From the NCBI RefSeq assembly GCF_004514475.2, contig NZ_MYFO02000016.1, positions 1 through 64,000 of the forward strand: DNA of 64,000 bases, in the 5' to 3' direction. Shown here piece after piece: positions 35,407 through 44,106 of this stretch (position 1 is the first letter of the stretch; each line of letters opens with the position of its first letter). The notes under the pieces were generated by a model. That model saw only the letters and a list, made by a program, of their open reading frames with translations. It searched no databases and was not told the origin of the DNA. Origin of the DNA: Paenibacillus athensensis (GTDB lineage: Bacteria > Bacillota > Bacilli > Paenibacillales > NBRC-103111). Position numbers and translations under genes: made by a program.

Positions 35407-36240
35407 CTACTTCCTTTTTCGCAGCACAGGCCGCAAATAACGCACGCTGAACAGCAGCAGGAGCGCAGAAAGCAACGCATAAAACACCGTGAAAATATGC
35501 CACATCTGCAAATACTGGTGGTTGTGGAAAAATTCCTTGGCCAGATCGGGAACCATCAGACTGAGCAGCACGACCATCGGATTAAAGCTCAGGAAATAGC
35601 CGAGCACCTCTTCGTTCATCGAATTGCCGGCCAATTCGCCGAAAAACAGCCCGGCCAGCGCCGTAAAGCCGAAAATGACCAGCACAAAGCCGTAAGTGAT
35701 AATGACGGAAATAACCGTTTTTTTGAACATCGTGGAAAAAAAGATACCTGCCGAGCCAATCGTCAGCATCACGAACAAATAAAAAGCAAAAATCGCCATC
35801 AACTGCCCCGGCGAGACGCCGCCGTACAAAAACACAATGCTATACAGCGGCATCGTCGCCAGCACCGTCAGCAGCATGAAGCTTAGCGAAGCGAGCAGCT
35901 TGCTCAAAATAATCGTGCTTGAGCTTTGCTGCGTCGTCAGCAGCATATTCAGCGTCTGCTTTTCGCGCTCGCCGCTGATCGTCCCCGCGGTCAGCCCCGG
36001 CGTCATAAACGAAATCAGCACGAGCTGCACGCCGCTCAGAAAGTAAAACAGCTCGCTGCTCTTGGTCGCGCTAAGCACATTGCCCGCGCCGCCGACATTG
36101 ATGTAGGCGAAGCCAAGAGCCAGCAGCCCGATCGCCAGCAAATAGGCGAAAATTGCGATCGGCGAGCGCAGCGAACGCATGCGCAAGCGGATTTCTTTTT
36201 CCAGCACGGGATTAATCCACAGCTTCCTGCGAGTGTTCAT
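35407..36240 (-). CDS. ABC-2 type permease (GldF-like)
   Basis: 277 residues, six predicted helices. It opens NPVLEKEIRLRMRSLRSPIAIFAYL, as ABC-2 permeases do, and contains ELFYFLSGVQLVLISFMTPGLTAGTISGEREKQTLNML, the ABC-2 core motif in which GEREKQT contacts the ATPase. The start is ATG 36240 with GGAGG, 29 bases inside the end of the ATPase gene. Likely moves a lipid, protein or glycan outward; substrate unknown. Confidence 0.87.
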   Translation of the reverse strand: MNTRRKLWINPVLEKEIRLRMRSLRSPIAIFAYLLAIGLLALGFAYINVGGAGNVLSATKSSELFYFLSGVQLVLISFMTPGLTAGTISGEREKQTLNMLLTTQQSSSTIILSKLLASLSFMLLTVLATMPLYSIVFLYGGVSPGQLMAIFAFYLFVMLTIGSAGIFFSTMFKKTVISVIITYGFVLVIFGFTALAGLFFGELAGNSMNEEVLGYFLSFNPMVVLLSLMVPDLAKEFFHNHQYLQMWHIFTVFYALLSALLLLFSVRYLRPVLRKRK

Positions 36241-37165
36241 GCGCGCCGCCTCCTTTCGTAATTTCCAAAAATACATCCTCCAGATTGGTCGCCGCTTCGC
36301 TGAACGCAATCACGGCAAAGCCCTGGCCGATCAGCTCGGTCAGCAGAGCCGCCTGTGCAGCATCGTCGCCGCCGAAATGCACCTGCAGGCTTTTGCCTTC
36401 GTCCTGCACGCCGCTTACCAGCGGCAGCCCCTGCAAATAGGCGGCAGCCTCTTCCCTGCGGCTGTCCAGCCGGATATGCAGCACGCGATTGGCCTTCATC
36501 CTGCTTTGGATGTCGTCGACGCGCCCTTTGGCGATCAGCTTGCCGTATTCAATCACGCCGATTTCATCGACCATCTCGGCCAGCTCGGGCAAAATGTGCG
36601 AGGAAATGATGATCGTCTTGCCCATCGCTTTCAATTCCTTGAGAATTTCCCGCATCTCGATGCGCGCCCGCGGGTCAAGCCCCGATGCCGGCTCGTCAAG
36701 AATGAGCACCTCCGGCTCATGAACGAGACAGCGGGCCAGACATAGCCGCTGCTTCATGCCGCGCGACAGCGTATCGACGTAAAAATCCGCTTTATCCGTC
36801 AAATTGACCAGCTCCAGCAGCTGCGGAATCAGCTTCACCCGCTCCGCCCGCGGAATGCCGTAGCTCGCGCCGTAAAAGTCCAGATATTCCGTCGTTTTGA
36901 AATTGTCGTATACCCCGAAAAAATCCGGCATGTAGCCGATCAGCTTGCGAACCTCCTTGGGCTTCTCCGTCACCTCGTATCCGCCGACCTTGGCCGAGCC
37001 CGACGTCGGAGCCAGCAGCGTGGCCAAGATCGCCATCGTCGTTGACTTTCCCGCGCCGTTAGGTCCGACGAAGCCAAATACGGTGCCTTTGCCAATATGC
37101 ATGGTCAGGGAATCCAACGCTGTAAAGCTGCCGTAGCGCTTGGTCAAATTATCGATCTCAATCAT
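36212..37165 (-). CDS. ABC transporter ATP-binding protein (GldA/CcmA-like)
   Basis: 317 residues. Walker A GPNGAGKST (~38-46), signature LSRGMKQRL, Walker B LILDEPASGLD, H-loop SSHI, and a ~90-residue C-terminal extension typical of ABC-2 exporter ATPases. Overlaps the stop of the 801-residue gene by four bases (ATGA) and the permease by 29. It powers the permease next to it. Confidence 0.93.
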   Translation of the reverse strand: MIEIDNLTKRYGSFTALDSLTMHIGKGTVFGFVGPNGAGKSTTMAILATLLAPTSGSAKVGGYEVTEKPKEVRKLIGYMPDFFGVYDNFKTTEYLDFYGASYGIPRAERVKLIPQLLELVNLTDKADFYVDTLSRGMKQRLCLARCLVHEPEVLILDEPASGLDPRARIEMREILKELKAMGKTIIISSHILPELAEMVDEIGVIEYGKLIAKGRVDDIQSRMKANRVLHIRLDSRREEAAAYLQGLPLVSGVQDEGKSLQVHFGGDDAAQAALLTELIGQGFAVIAFSEAATNLEDVFLEITKGGGAHEHSQEAVD

Positions 37166-39567
37166 CGCTGCACCGCTCCTTCCAATGAAAACGCCGGGAA
37201 CGTCAGCCAGACGTCCTGCTGCGTTGTAGCCGCCTGCATACGGAGCACGCCTTCCTGAATGAAAGGCTGCAGCTTGTCATTTTCCACAACCAGCTTTGCT
37301 CCGGGCTCCAGAGCTTCCCAAGCAGCCGTCTGCGCATTCCACAGCTTCAGCGTTACCGCATTGTTGTTTTCGGACTCCAGCTGCAGCCGGCTGTACTCGG
37401 CGCCCGGCAACTGCGGCAGCCGGTATTCGAAGATCAGTTGACCGCTGCTCAGATGGACGCGCTGTCCGTCCTGATAATCGATCGCGCCCGCAGTCATTTC
37501 CGTGCTTGTAATGATCGGAGCCAGCGCCGTGCCAGGGATAAAAATACGTCCGTCTTCACCGGCAAACTGCAAGCTTACCGGCTGCACCCACAAGGAAATT
37601 TGCTCCGAGCGAACCGGATGCCCGTCCACGGTCAAATCCGAACCGCTTTCCCGCACAAAGCCGAACACGGCGGGAGGAATCAGCGAAGCTCCGGCGTTCC
37701 TGTTGTAAAAATAATCGGTCAACAGCGCTTTCTCCCGCACGTTCGTATCCGAATTCTGCATGACTCCGTAGGGGAACATCAGGTCGGCCAACGACGAAGG
37801 ATCGCTGACATAGCTGCCGCCGGAAGCTTCCACATTGGCGGAAGCGCCGGGCGCCAGGTCCCCGATTTGCAGCCACTTGTTATTGATCAGCAGCCCGACG
37901 CTGAGCAGCTGCTGCTGCGTATGGTTCGTCACCACGCCGCTCAGCTTGTCGGGAGCCGAGGACTTGAGCGTAAAATCGAGCGTTCCCGCCGCCGGCAGCG
38001 TGCGTTCACCCGTTACCGTTTTGCTGATCGATGAATAAGGCACGCGGTGAAGCTGGATGGACGCGCCCGTCCCGCTTGTCGACATCGTCCAGCCGTTAGA
38101 GCTGCCGAGCCGCTGCGCTGCAGCCGTAGCGGCGGACGACAGCGGCTGCGCCGCCTCGACGCCGGGCAGACCAAGCTCCGGACTACCTCCCTTGGGCACA
38201 AACAGCGCCAGTGCCGTGCGCTGCACCGCCTGTCCCGTTCCGTTCAGCTCCACCGTATTCAGCTGCTGAGCCAGCATGCTGCCCCGGCTGGAAATGCCGA
38301 ACTGGAAAATGCCGATGCTGGTCAGCACGGCAAGCGCCGGAATGACCACCCAAGCCCATTCGCGCCTGTCCCACTTGCGCAAAACCAAATAAAGCAGCGG
38401 CCCGACGATGATCGCATAAGCGAGCAGCACGAGCGAAAGCACGCCCAGCTTAGGCGGCTTGAGCTGCGGGAAATAATCCAGCGCATTGTCCAGCTGCCAA
38501 AACGACGGATAAGGACCCATGCGGTTGATGATAACGTTATTGGCGCCATTCGGCAGTCGGTCCGCGAGCAGCCGCTCCCACAGCCCGGCATTGCCCGGCC
38601 AGGAAGCAAGCGGGTCCAGCGCCAGGTCGTAAGCGACATAGCCGACCGTACCGCTCCCGTAAGCACGATGAGCGGCAAGCAGCTGCCCATCCTGCTGCAC
38701 GTCGATCAGCGCTCCCGCCACCGGCTTGGCGAGCGATACGGTAAAAGGCACGCTCAAATTCAGCGGCTTGCCGCCGGCTTCGGCCAACGCCGTCAGCGCG
38801 GTTACAGCCGCCGTACCCGTATAGGTCACCGGGGACAACCCGGCAAACGGCCCCGCTGTTTTCGGAAAGCCTGCGCCTCCGGCGAGCAGCAGCTCGCCGC
38901 CCTGCTCCACCCAACGGGCAATCGCTTGCAATTGCGCAGGCGTCAACGTATCGGACGCAAAATCATTGATCGCAAGCACATCCAGATTGTGCAATGCGAG
39001 CGCATTGTCCGGCATATCAGCCGCCTGCACATGCAGCACGTCGACCTGCCGATTGTCCGCGTTCAGCAGTGCCAAAAAATTCAGCGTGTCCGCGCCTGCC
39101 GCCAGCACGCCTACCTGCAGCGCCGTCGGCGCCGTCATGCTGACTTCAAGCGCCGTATCGCCCGTAGCCGCGACCTCGCTTCCGTCTTCTACTGAATGCT
39201 CATAAAAAGCGATATGATTGCTTTCTTTCGTATATACGATGCCCGGAAGCAGCATCGCAACGGTTTTGACGCCGCCTTGCGGCAGCTCCACATGCTGCTT
39301 GTAGCTGAAATCGGGCTGGCCGCTCCCCTGTCGTCCGATTCGCACGACAAGATCACCTTCCAGATCCGCTCCCGGATTGCTCAGCGTAAAACGTACCGGC
39401 AGCCAAGCTCCCTCTTTGACTTTCGGTGCGGCCAGACCTGGCTGCGCCTCAATATGCAGCTGCGGCTCCGCCGCCGCTGCCACGCCGCTCGCTCCGACGC
39501 CCAGCAGCCCGAGCGCCAGACAGCCGCTCAAGCAAGCTTTGTAAAATCGCTGAAACTTGACGTACAC
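37162..39567 (-). CDS. secreted/membrane protein with GATase-like domain (GldG-like partner of the ABC exporter)
   Basis: 801 residues from GTG 39567 (GGGAG eight bases upstream). A Sec signal (residues 1-33) leads into a beta-rich extracellular part, then a GATase/Rossmann-like domain (ALHNLDVLAINDFASDTLTPAQLQAIARWVEQGGELLLAGG, ~200-250). Two membrane helices lie near 365-420 and a large C-terminal extracellular domain follows. The position directly before an ABC ATPase and ABC-2 permease is the GldG arrangement of ABC exporters, though sequence identity to GldG cannot be judged here. First gene of the eight-gene operon. Confidence 0.78.
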   Translation of the reverse strand: MYVKFQRFYKACLSGCLALGLLGVGASGVAAAAEPQLHIEAQPGLAAPKVKEGAWLPVRFTLSNPGADLEGDLVVRIGRQGSGQPDFSYKQHVELPQGGVKTVAMLLPGIVYTKESNHIAFYEHSVEDGSEVAATGDTALEVSMTAPTALQVGVLAAGADTLNFLALLNADNRQVDVLHVQAADMPDNALALHNLDVLAINDFASDTLTPAQLQAIARWVEQGGELLLAGGAGFPKTAGPFAGLSPVTYTGTAAVTALTALAEAGGKPLNLSVPFTVSLAKPVAGALIDVQQDGQLLAAHRAYGSGTVGYVAYDLALDPLASWPGNAGLWERLLADRLPNGANNVIINRMGPYPSFWQLDNALDYFPQLKPPKLGVLSLVLLAYAIIVGPLLYLVLRKWDRREWAWVVIPALAVLTSIGIFQFGISSRGSMLAQQLNTVELNGTGQAVQRTALALFVPKGGSPELGLPGVEAAQPLSSAATAAAQRLGSSNGWTMSTSGTGASIQLHRVPYSSISKTVTGERTLPAAGTLDFTLKSSAPDKLSGVVTNHTQQQLLSVGLLINNKWLQIGDLAPGASANVEASGGSYVSDPSSLADLMFPYGVMQNSDTNVREKALLTDYFYNRNAGASLIPPAVFGFVRESGSDLTVDGHPVRSEQISLWVQPVSLQFAGEDGRIFIPGTALAPIITSTEMTAGAIDYQDGQRVHLSSGQLIFEYRLPQLPGAEYSRLQLESENNNAVTLKLWNAQTAAWEALEPGAKLVVENDKLQPFIQEGVLRMQAATTQQDVWLTFPAFSLEGAVQR

Positions 39568-39689
39568 GCCGACAACTCCCTTTTCATGTTAAGATACAAA
39601 TCCATCAAATAGACGAAAACGGGCGAGAAAAGGTTTCATCGCCGCTAGTCCCATTGTATCGGATGCGCCGCGTATTTGGAAGAGAATGC

Positions 39690-39719
39690 AAAAAAACGCC
39701 GGACAGCGAATGCCCGGCG
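39690..39719 (-). terminator. intrinsic terminator after the TerC gene
   Basis: CGCCGGGCA / TGTCCGGCG arms, short loop, then seven T on the minus strand. It separates terC from the operon that follows. Confidence 0.85.
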
Positions 39720-39751
39720 ACATGCATGATGTTCGTTCCTGCGGACGGCAG

Positions 39752-40426
39752 CTACTCTGTGCGTGCGCGCAGCGTTTTGACCCACTTGCCGCCAAAGCCG
39801 GCCACCACCACCAGGAGCGTCGACCACACAGGCAGCCAAACATGCAGAAACTCAAATTGATATAAAAACAAGTCGATCATCTTTTCGTCCTGCACGAACA
39901 TCTCTCCTGCCGTATAGCCCAGAATGCCCGCACCCAGATAAACCAGAACCGGAAAACGCGTCAACAGCCGCATCACGAGCGTGCTGCCCCAGATGATGAT
40001 CGGAATGCTCAGCCCGATGCCGAGAATAATTACGGTCGGGTTGCCGTGGCCTTTGGCGGCAATTGCCAGCACATTGTCCAGACTCATGACAAAATCGGCG
40101 ACAATGATCGTCCAGATCGCTTTGCCAAGCGTTGAGGCTTCTTTTACATGGGAATGGCTGTCGTCATCGGCCAGCAGCTTGACGGCGATCCATAGGAGCA
40201 GCACTGCCCCCGCAGCCTGCAAATACGGCACCTGCAGCAGACTGACCGCAACGAGCGTCAGCACCAGCCGCAGCGCAATCGCGCCGAACGCTCCCCACCA
40301 GATCGCCCGCTTGCGCTCGCGCAGCGGCAGATTTTTGCTAGCCAGAGCGATGACGACCGCGTTATCGCCGCTCAGCACCATGTTGATCAGCATAATTTGC
40401 AAAAACAGCAGCAATTCCTCCAGCAT
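39752..40426 (-). CDS. TerC-family integral membrane protein (YjbE-like)
   Basis: 224 residues, seven predicted helices. The family motifs VLSGDNAVVIALA (helix 1) and IIVADFVMSLDNVLAI carry the conserved acidic residues that bind metal. Bacillus relatives export manganese, partly for loading secreted metalloenzymes. No yybP-ykoY manganese riboswitch, which often precedes such genes, was recognised in the 177 bases upstream. AAGGGG precedes ATG 40426. Confidence 0.88.
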   Translation of the reverse strand: MLEELLLFLQIMLINMVLSGDNAVVIALASKNLPLRERKRAIWWGAFGAIALRLVLTLVAVSLLQVPYLQAAGAVLLLWIAVKLLADDDSHSHVKEASTLGKAIWTIIVADFVMSLDNVLAIAAKGHGNPTVIILGIGLSIPIIIWGSTLVMRLLTRFPVLVYLGAGILGYTAGEMFVQDEKMIDLFLYQFEFLHVWLPVWSTLLVVVAGFGGKWVKTLRARTE

Positions 40427-40603
40427 TGGGCCAACCCCTTTTCCTTAAACGAAAAGCGAGAGACGCCGAGTACCCGAGCTATAAGTACGCCGAGCCGTAA
40501 CGCGGCATACGACTCCGGCGCACCGCACGGTCTGACAAACGCCGCGCGGCCGGCACCGCGCTCCGGGCGTCGCGCATTGTGCGCAGCCGCCGGAAGCAGG
40601 CGG

Positions 40604-41809
40604 TTACAGCAGGTGGTGCTCCCGCTCCTCCTTTTGATCAGATCGAATGATCAGGGTTTCCGTTTGCGCAGCGGCGCGCTGGATCAGCTCGGGTAAAAAT
40701 GCCATCCCGCTTTCGATTTTCTCGACGACACGCAGGTTCGGGTTCGTGCTCGGCGACGGCGGCAGGAACAGCGTACAGCAGTCCTCATAAGGCAAAATCG
40801 AAATCGGGAACGTGCCGATCCGCTCGGCGATGCGGACAATTTCCTTCTTGTCCATCATCATCAGCGGCTGCAAAATCGGCAGCTGCGCCACGTTTCCGAT
40901 CGCATGCAGACTCGGCAGCGTCTGGCTGGCCACTTGACCGAGGCTTTCCCCGGTCACCAGCGCCTGCAGCCCTTCCCGCTCGGCTACCAGACCGGCGATG
41001 CGGTACATCGCCCGGCGCATGAGCGTCACCAGCAGATTTTCCTTATAAGCGGCGTGAATCGCTGTCTGCACCTCGGTAAACGAAACGAGATGCATTTTGA
41101 CCGACTCCGCGTAGCCGGCGAGCTGCCTGGCCAAATCCAGCACCTTGAGCTTGGCCCGCTCACTCGTATACGGATAGCTGTGGAAATGAATCATTTCCAG
41201 CTCCAGCCCTTTGCGCATCGCCAGCCAGCCGGCTACCGGGCTGTCAATCCCCCCGGAAAGCAGCAGCAGCGCTTTGCCGCTGCTCCCCGCCGGGAAGCCG
41301 CCCGCGCCTTCGACCGACTCGGCATATAAGAGCGCACGCTCCTCGCGCAGCTCGACGCGCAGCTCGACCTCGGGCCGATGCACGTCCACCGTCAGGCCCG
41401 GACAGCCCTCCAGCACATAACCACCCACCAGATAATTCATCTGCTGGGAATCATGCGGGAACGTCTTGTTCACGCGGCGCGCGTTGATCTTGAACGTTGC
41501 CGGTCGTTTCGGCAGCGCCAGCATGATCTGCAGCGCCAGCTCGCGGACCGCTTCAAGCTCCAGCGGCGCGGTATACGCCGGACTGAAGGAAGCCAGTCCG
41601 AATACGCGTCCGAGCGCCGCTGCGGCCGCTTCATAGGAAACACCCCTTAGCTCCACATATACGCGGCCAAATTCGGAAATATACCTCAAATCGGGAAAAG
41701 GCGCCAGCACGCGGCGAATTTGCCGCAGCACCGCCTTTTCAAATCGGCTGCGGTTTCGCCCCTTGAGCGTCAGCTCGCCGAGCTTGAGCAGCAAGCAATC
41801 CGGTTTCAT
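40604..41809 (-). CDS. thiI: tRNA 4-thiouridine synthase ThiI
   Basis: 401 residues: NFLD/THUMP domain (~1-165) and PP-loop ATPase with LLLSGGIDSPVAGW (~182-195). It adenylates U8 of tRNA and transfers sulfur; in many bacteria it also serves thiazole synthesis. There is no C-terminal rhodanese domain, as in Bacillus, so sulfur should come straight from the adjacent desulfurase. The ATG directly follows the desulfurase stop codon (no gap). Confidence 0.95.
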   Translation of the reverse strand: MKPDCLLLKLGELTLKGRNRSRFEKAVLRQIRRVLAPFPDLRYISEFGRVYVELRGVSYEAAAAALGRVFGLASFSPAYTAPLELEAVRELALQIMLALPKRPATFKINARRVNKTFPHDSQQMNYLVGGYVLEGCPGLTVDVHRPEVELRVELREERALLYAESVEGAGGFPAGSSGKALLLLSGGIDSPVAGWLAMRKGLELEMIHFHSYPYTSERAKLKVLDLARQLAGYAESVKMHLVSFTEVQTAIHAAYKENLLVTLMRRAMYRIAGLVAEREGLQALVTGESLGQVASQTLPSLHAIGNVAQLPILQPLMMMDKKEIVRIAERIGTFPISILPYEDCCTLFLPPSPSTNPNLRVVEKIESGMAFLPELIQRAAAQTETLIIRSDQKEEREHHLL

Positions 41810-42982
41810 CTATCGTCTTCTCCTCCCATGTTGCTCTCTTCGCGCCGGAGCGAGCTGCTCCGCGACTTGCGCCAGCGCCGCGAGAAAACGGTCCGCCTCG
41901 GCCTCCGGCAGCTCGGCCGGAAAGCTGACGCGCAGGCCGCTGGCCGCCTGCGCGCCGGAATAGCCCATCGCCAGCAGCACGGCGCTGGGCTGATCCTCCC
42001 CCGAAGCGCACGCGGACTTCGTGGAAATATACATGCCATGCTGCTCCAGCGCGTGCACAACGACCTCGGCCTTCATGCCGGGGTACGTAAAGTGCACGAT
42101 ATGCGGCGCATGGCAGTCCTCTTGGTCTGGCCCGCTGACGGCCAGACCGGGAATGGCCGCGATCCCTGCGGCCAAGCGGCGGCGCAGCCGGTACGCCGCC
42201 TCCGTCCGGGACTCGCGCCCCTGCATGGCCAGACGCAGCGCCTTGGCCATGCCAACAACCAGCGGCACATTCTCCGTGCCGCTGCGCACGCCCTGCTCTT
42301 GGCCGCCCCCGGCGAGCTGCGGTACAAGCCGCACGCCCTCACGGCGGTAGAGCAGGCCAACCCCCTTGGGGCCGCGGAATTTGTGCGCCGACACGCTGCA
42401 CAAGTCGACGCCCAGCTCGCGCAGCCCCAAGGGCAGCTTGCCGATGCTCTGAATCGCATCGACATGGAACAGCACGGTCGGCTTGTCCGCCAGCAGCCGG
42501 CCGATCGCGGCGAGCGGCTGCACCGAGCCGACCTCATTGTTCACGTGCATCACGCTGACCAGCACTGTGTCGGGACGCAGCGCCGCGGCTAGCGCGTCGA
42601 CGCTGACCAGCCCCTGCGCGTCCACCGGCAGACGCGTCACTTCAAAGCCGCTCTCCTCCAGCTGACGCAGCGGCTCCAGCACGGACGGATGCTCAATCTG
42701 CGTCGTGATCAGATGGCGGCCGCGGCTCTGATTCGCCCAAGCGGCGCCTTTAATCGCCAGATTATTGCTCTCCGTGCCGCCCGACGTGACGATCAGCTCG
42801 CGCCCGTCGACGCCCAGCGCCGCAGCCATCACATCCTTCGCGCGGCCCAGCAGCCGCTCGGCCTCTATGCCAAGCCCGTGAATGGAAGACGGGTTCCCGT
42901 AATGGCTGCGCATGGCCTCGGCCACGGCAGTGACGACTTCCTCGTAGGGCGGCGTTGTCGCCGCCCAATCCAAATACAGCAT
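41810..42982 (-). CDS. cysteine desulfurase (IscS/NifS family) dedicated to ThiI
   Basis: 390 residues, PLP-dependent: removes sulfur from cysteine as a persulfide. PLP lysine in SVSAHKFRGPKGVG (~205), GTESNNLAIKGA, HVNNEVGSVQP and catalytic Cys in STKSACASG (~325) in the long loop of group I enzymes. Immediately upstream of and abutting thiI, the NifZ/ThiI arrangement of Bacillus, so 4-thiouridine formation is the likely main job. The last residues are basic (REQHGRRRR), beyond the usual end. Confidence 0.93.
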   Translation of the reverse strand: MLYLDWAATTPPYEEVVTAVAEAMRSHYGNPSSIHGLGIEAERLLGRAKDVMAAALGVDGRELIVTSGGTESNNLAIKGAAWANQSRGRHLITTQIEHPSVLEPLRQLEESGFEVTRLPVDAQGLVSVDALAAALRPDTVLVSVMHVNNEVGSVQPLAAIGRLLADKPTVLFHVDAIQSIGKLPLGLRELGVDLCSVSAHKFRGPKGVGLLYRREGVRLVPQLAGGGQEQGVRSGTENVPLVVGMAKALRLAMQGRESRTEAAYRLRRRLAAGIAAIPGLAVSGPDQEDCHAPHIVHFTYPGMKAEVVVHALEQHGMYISTKSACASGEDQPSAVLLAMGYSGAQAASGLRVSFPAELPEAEADRFLAALAQVAEQLAPARREQHGRRRR

Positions 42983-43065
42983 ATGTAGCTTTCAGTCCTT
43001 TCGCTTGTACCCTCATTAAAGCGCAAAACACGTCCCCGCTCAAGCCGCACGCCTGCCAACAACAG

Positions 43066-43097
43066 AAAAAGCCGTCCCGCGTGTTGCGGAATCGGCT
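43066..43097 (-). terminator. intrinsic terminator of the transglycosylase gene
   Basis: AGCCG(AT)TCCGC / GCGGGACGGCT stem, then five T on the minus strand, ~35 bases after the stop. Confidence 0.75.
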
Positions 43098-43131
43098 GTA
43101 TGGCTGTATATGCCCGCTGCCCGGAGAGGGA

Positions 43132-43923
43132 TCAGGTCGCGGCGTAGCCCGCTTTGAGCCCGAGCACCTTTTTCACATAAGCCTGCGTTTCCTTAGGCAG
43201 CATGAAAAGCTTGTCGGCCAGATCGCTGTCGGTCTTAATATTCAGACGGTCGACGCGTCCCGGTCCGGCGTTATAAGCAGCAAGCGCCACCCCTTCATTG
43301 CCGTTGTATTTGCTCAGCAGATTCGCCAGAAAATGCGTCCCTGCGGTCACGTTCTGCTGCGGATCAAACGGATTCGTAACGCCGAAGCCGCTGCCCGTGC
43401 CGTCCATCAGCTGCATCAAGCCTTTGGCTCCAGCCGATGATACCGCCGTATGGTCAAAATCGGATTCCTGGTGAATCACCGCTTTGACCAGCGCCGGATC
43501 AACGCCGAACCGACTCGCTGCCGACTGAATCAAGCCGTCGTATTGCGCCGAAGCATTCGACGTATCCAGTGTTGCGCTCGCGCTGCCGAGCGCCGACAGC
43601 GGATTATACGACTTGTTCAGCGCATAAAGCGAAGCCGGGATGTAGCTATTTCCCGACGAGGTGCCTGCCGACAGACCGGACAGCAGCCCGCTCAAATCGG
43701 ACGAACCGCCGCCGCCCAGCGCCGCGAGCGCAGCCAGCGGATCGCTATCGCTGCCCGTCTCCGCCGCTCCTGTCTGACCCTGCTCCATCATCGTTTCAAG
43801 CAGCGCCTGAAAGTCGAGTCCGCCATCGTCGGAAGACGCATCGGCGCCGCCTGAAATCAGGCTCATTTTATTCAAAAGCTGCAGCTGCAGCAATTCCTTC
43901 ATCACGCGCGGATCGATATTCAT
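43132..43923 (-). CDS. lytic transglycosylase (SLT/Slt70 C-terminal domain)
   Basis: 263 residues. The C-terminal ~150 residues carry the SLT motifs: VIHQESDFDHTAVSSAGAKGLMQLMDGT with the catalytic Glu, PFDPQQNVTAGTHFL, and ALAAYNAGPGRV. It cuts glycan strands of peptidoglycan. The first ~110 residues are Ser/Gly/Ala-rich linker with no signal peptide, as in the B. subtilis YjbJ/CwlQ type. Ribosome binding site GAGG six bases before the ATG. Confidence 0.9.
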   Translation of the reverse strand: MNIDPRVMKELLQLQLLNKMSLISGGADASSDDGGLDFQALLETMMEQGQTGAAETGSDSDPLAALAALGGGGSSDLSGLLSGLSAGTSSGNSYIPASLYALNKSYNPLSALGSASATLDTSNASAQYDGLIQSAASRFGVDPALVKAVIHQESDFDHTAVSSAGAKGLMQLMDGTGSGFGVTNPFDPQQNVTAGTHFLANLLSKYNGNEGVALAAYNAGPGRVDRLNIKTDSDLADKLFMLPKETQAYVKKVLGLKAGYAAT

Positions 43924-44068
43924 ACGATACCTCGTTTCCCTCTATCGTTCGCTGATACCATTGTACACGTTTTGAACGCTCGGAGCCATACCAAATTTCA
44001 GGAAGCGCCCGTTTCCGTCGGGTGGGCACCTCGTCCTTCCTCCTATGTACCTATGCGCCACCGCATGC

Positions 44069-44094
44069 AAAAAGAACAGCCCCGCGGCTGTTCT
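44069..44094 (-). terminator. intrinsic terminator of the CorC/HlyC gene
   Basis: GAGAACAGCC / GGCTGTTCTT with a four-base loop and T run on the minus strand, directly after the stop. Confidence 0.85.
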
Positions 44095-44106
44095 CTCCAT
44101 CGTAAC

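Noticed and set aside
40427-40603. Search for a yybP-ykoY manganese riboswitch before terC
   Set aside because: No matching conserved blocks or helix pairs were seen.
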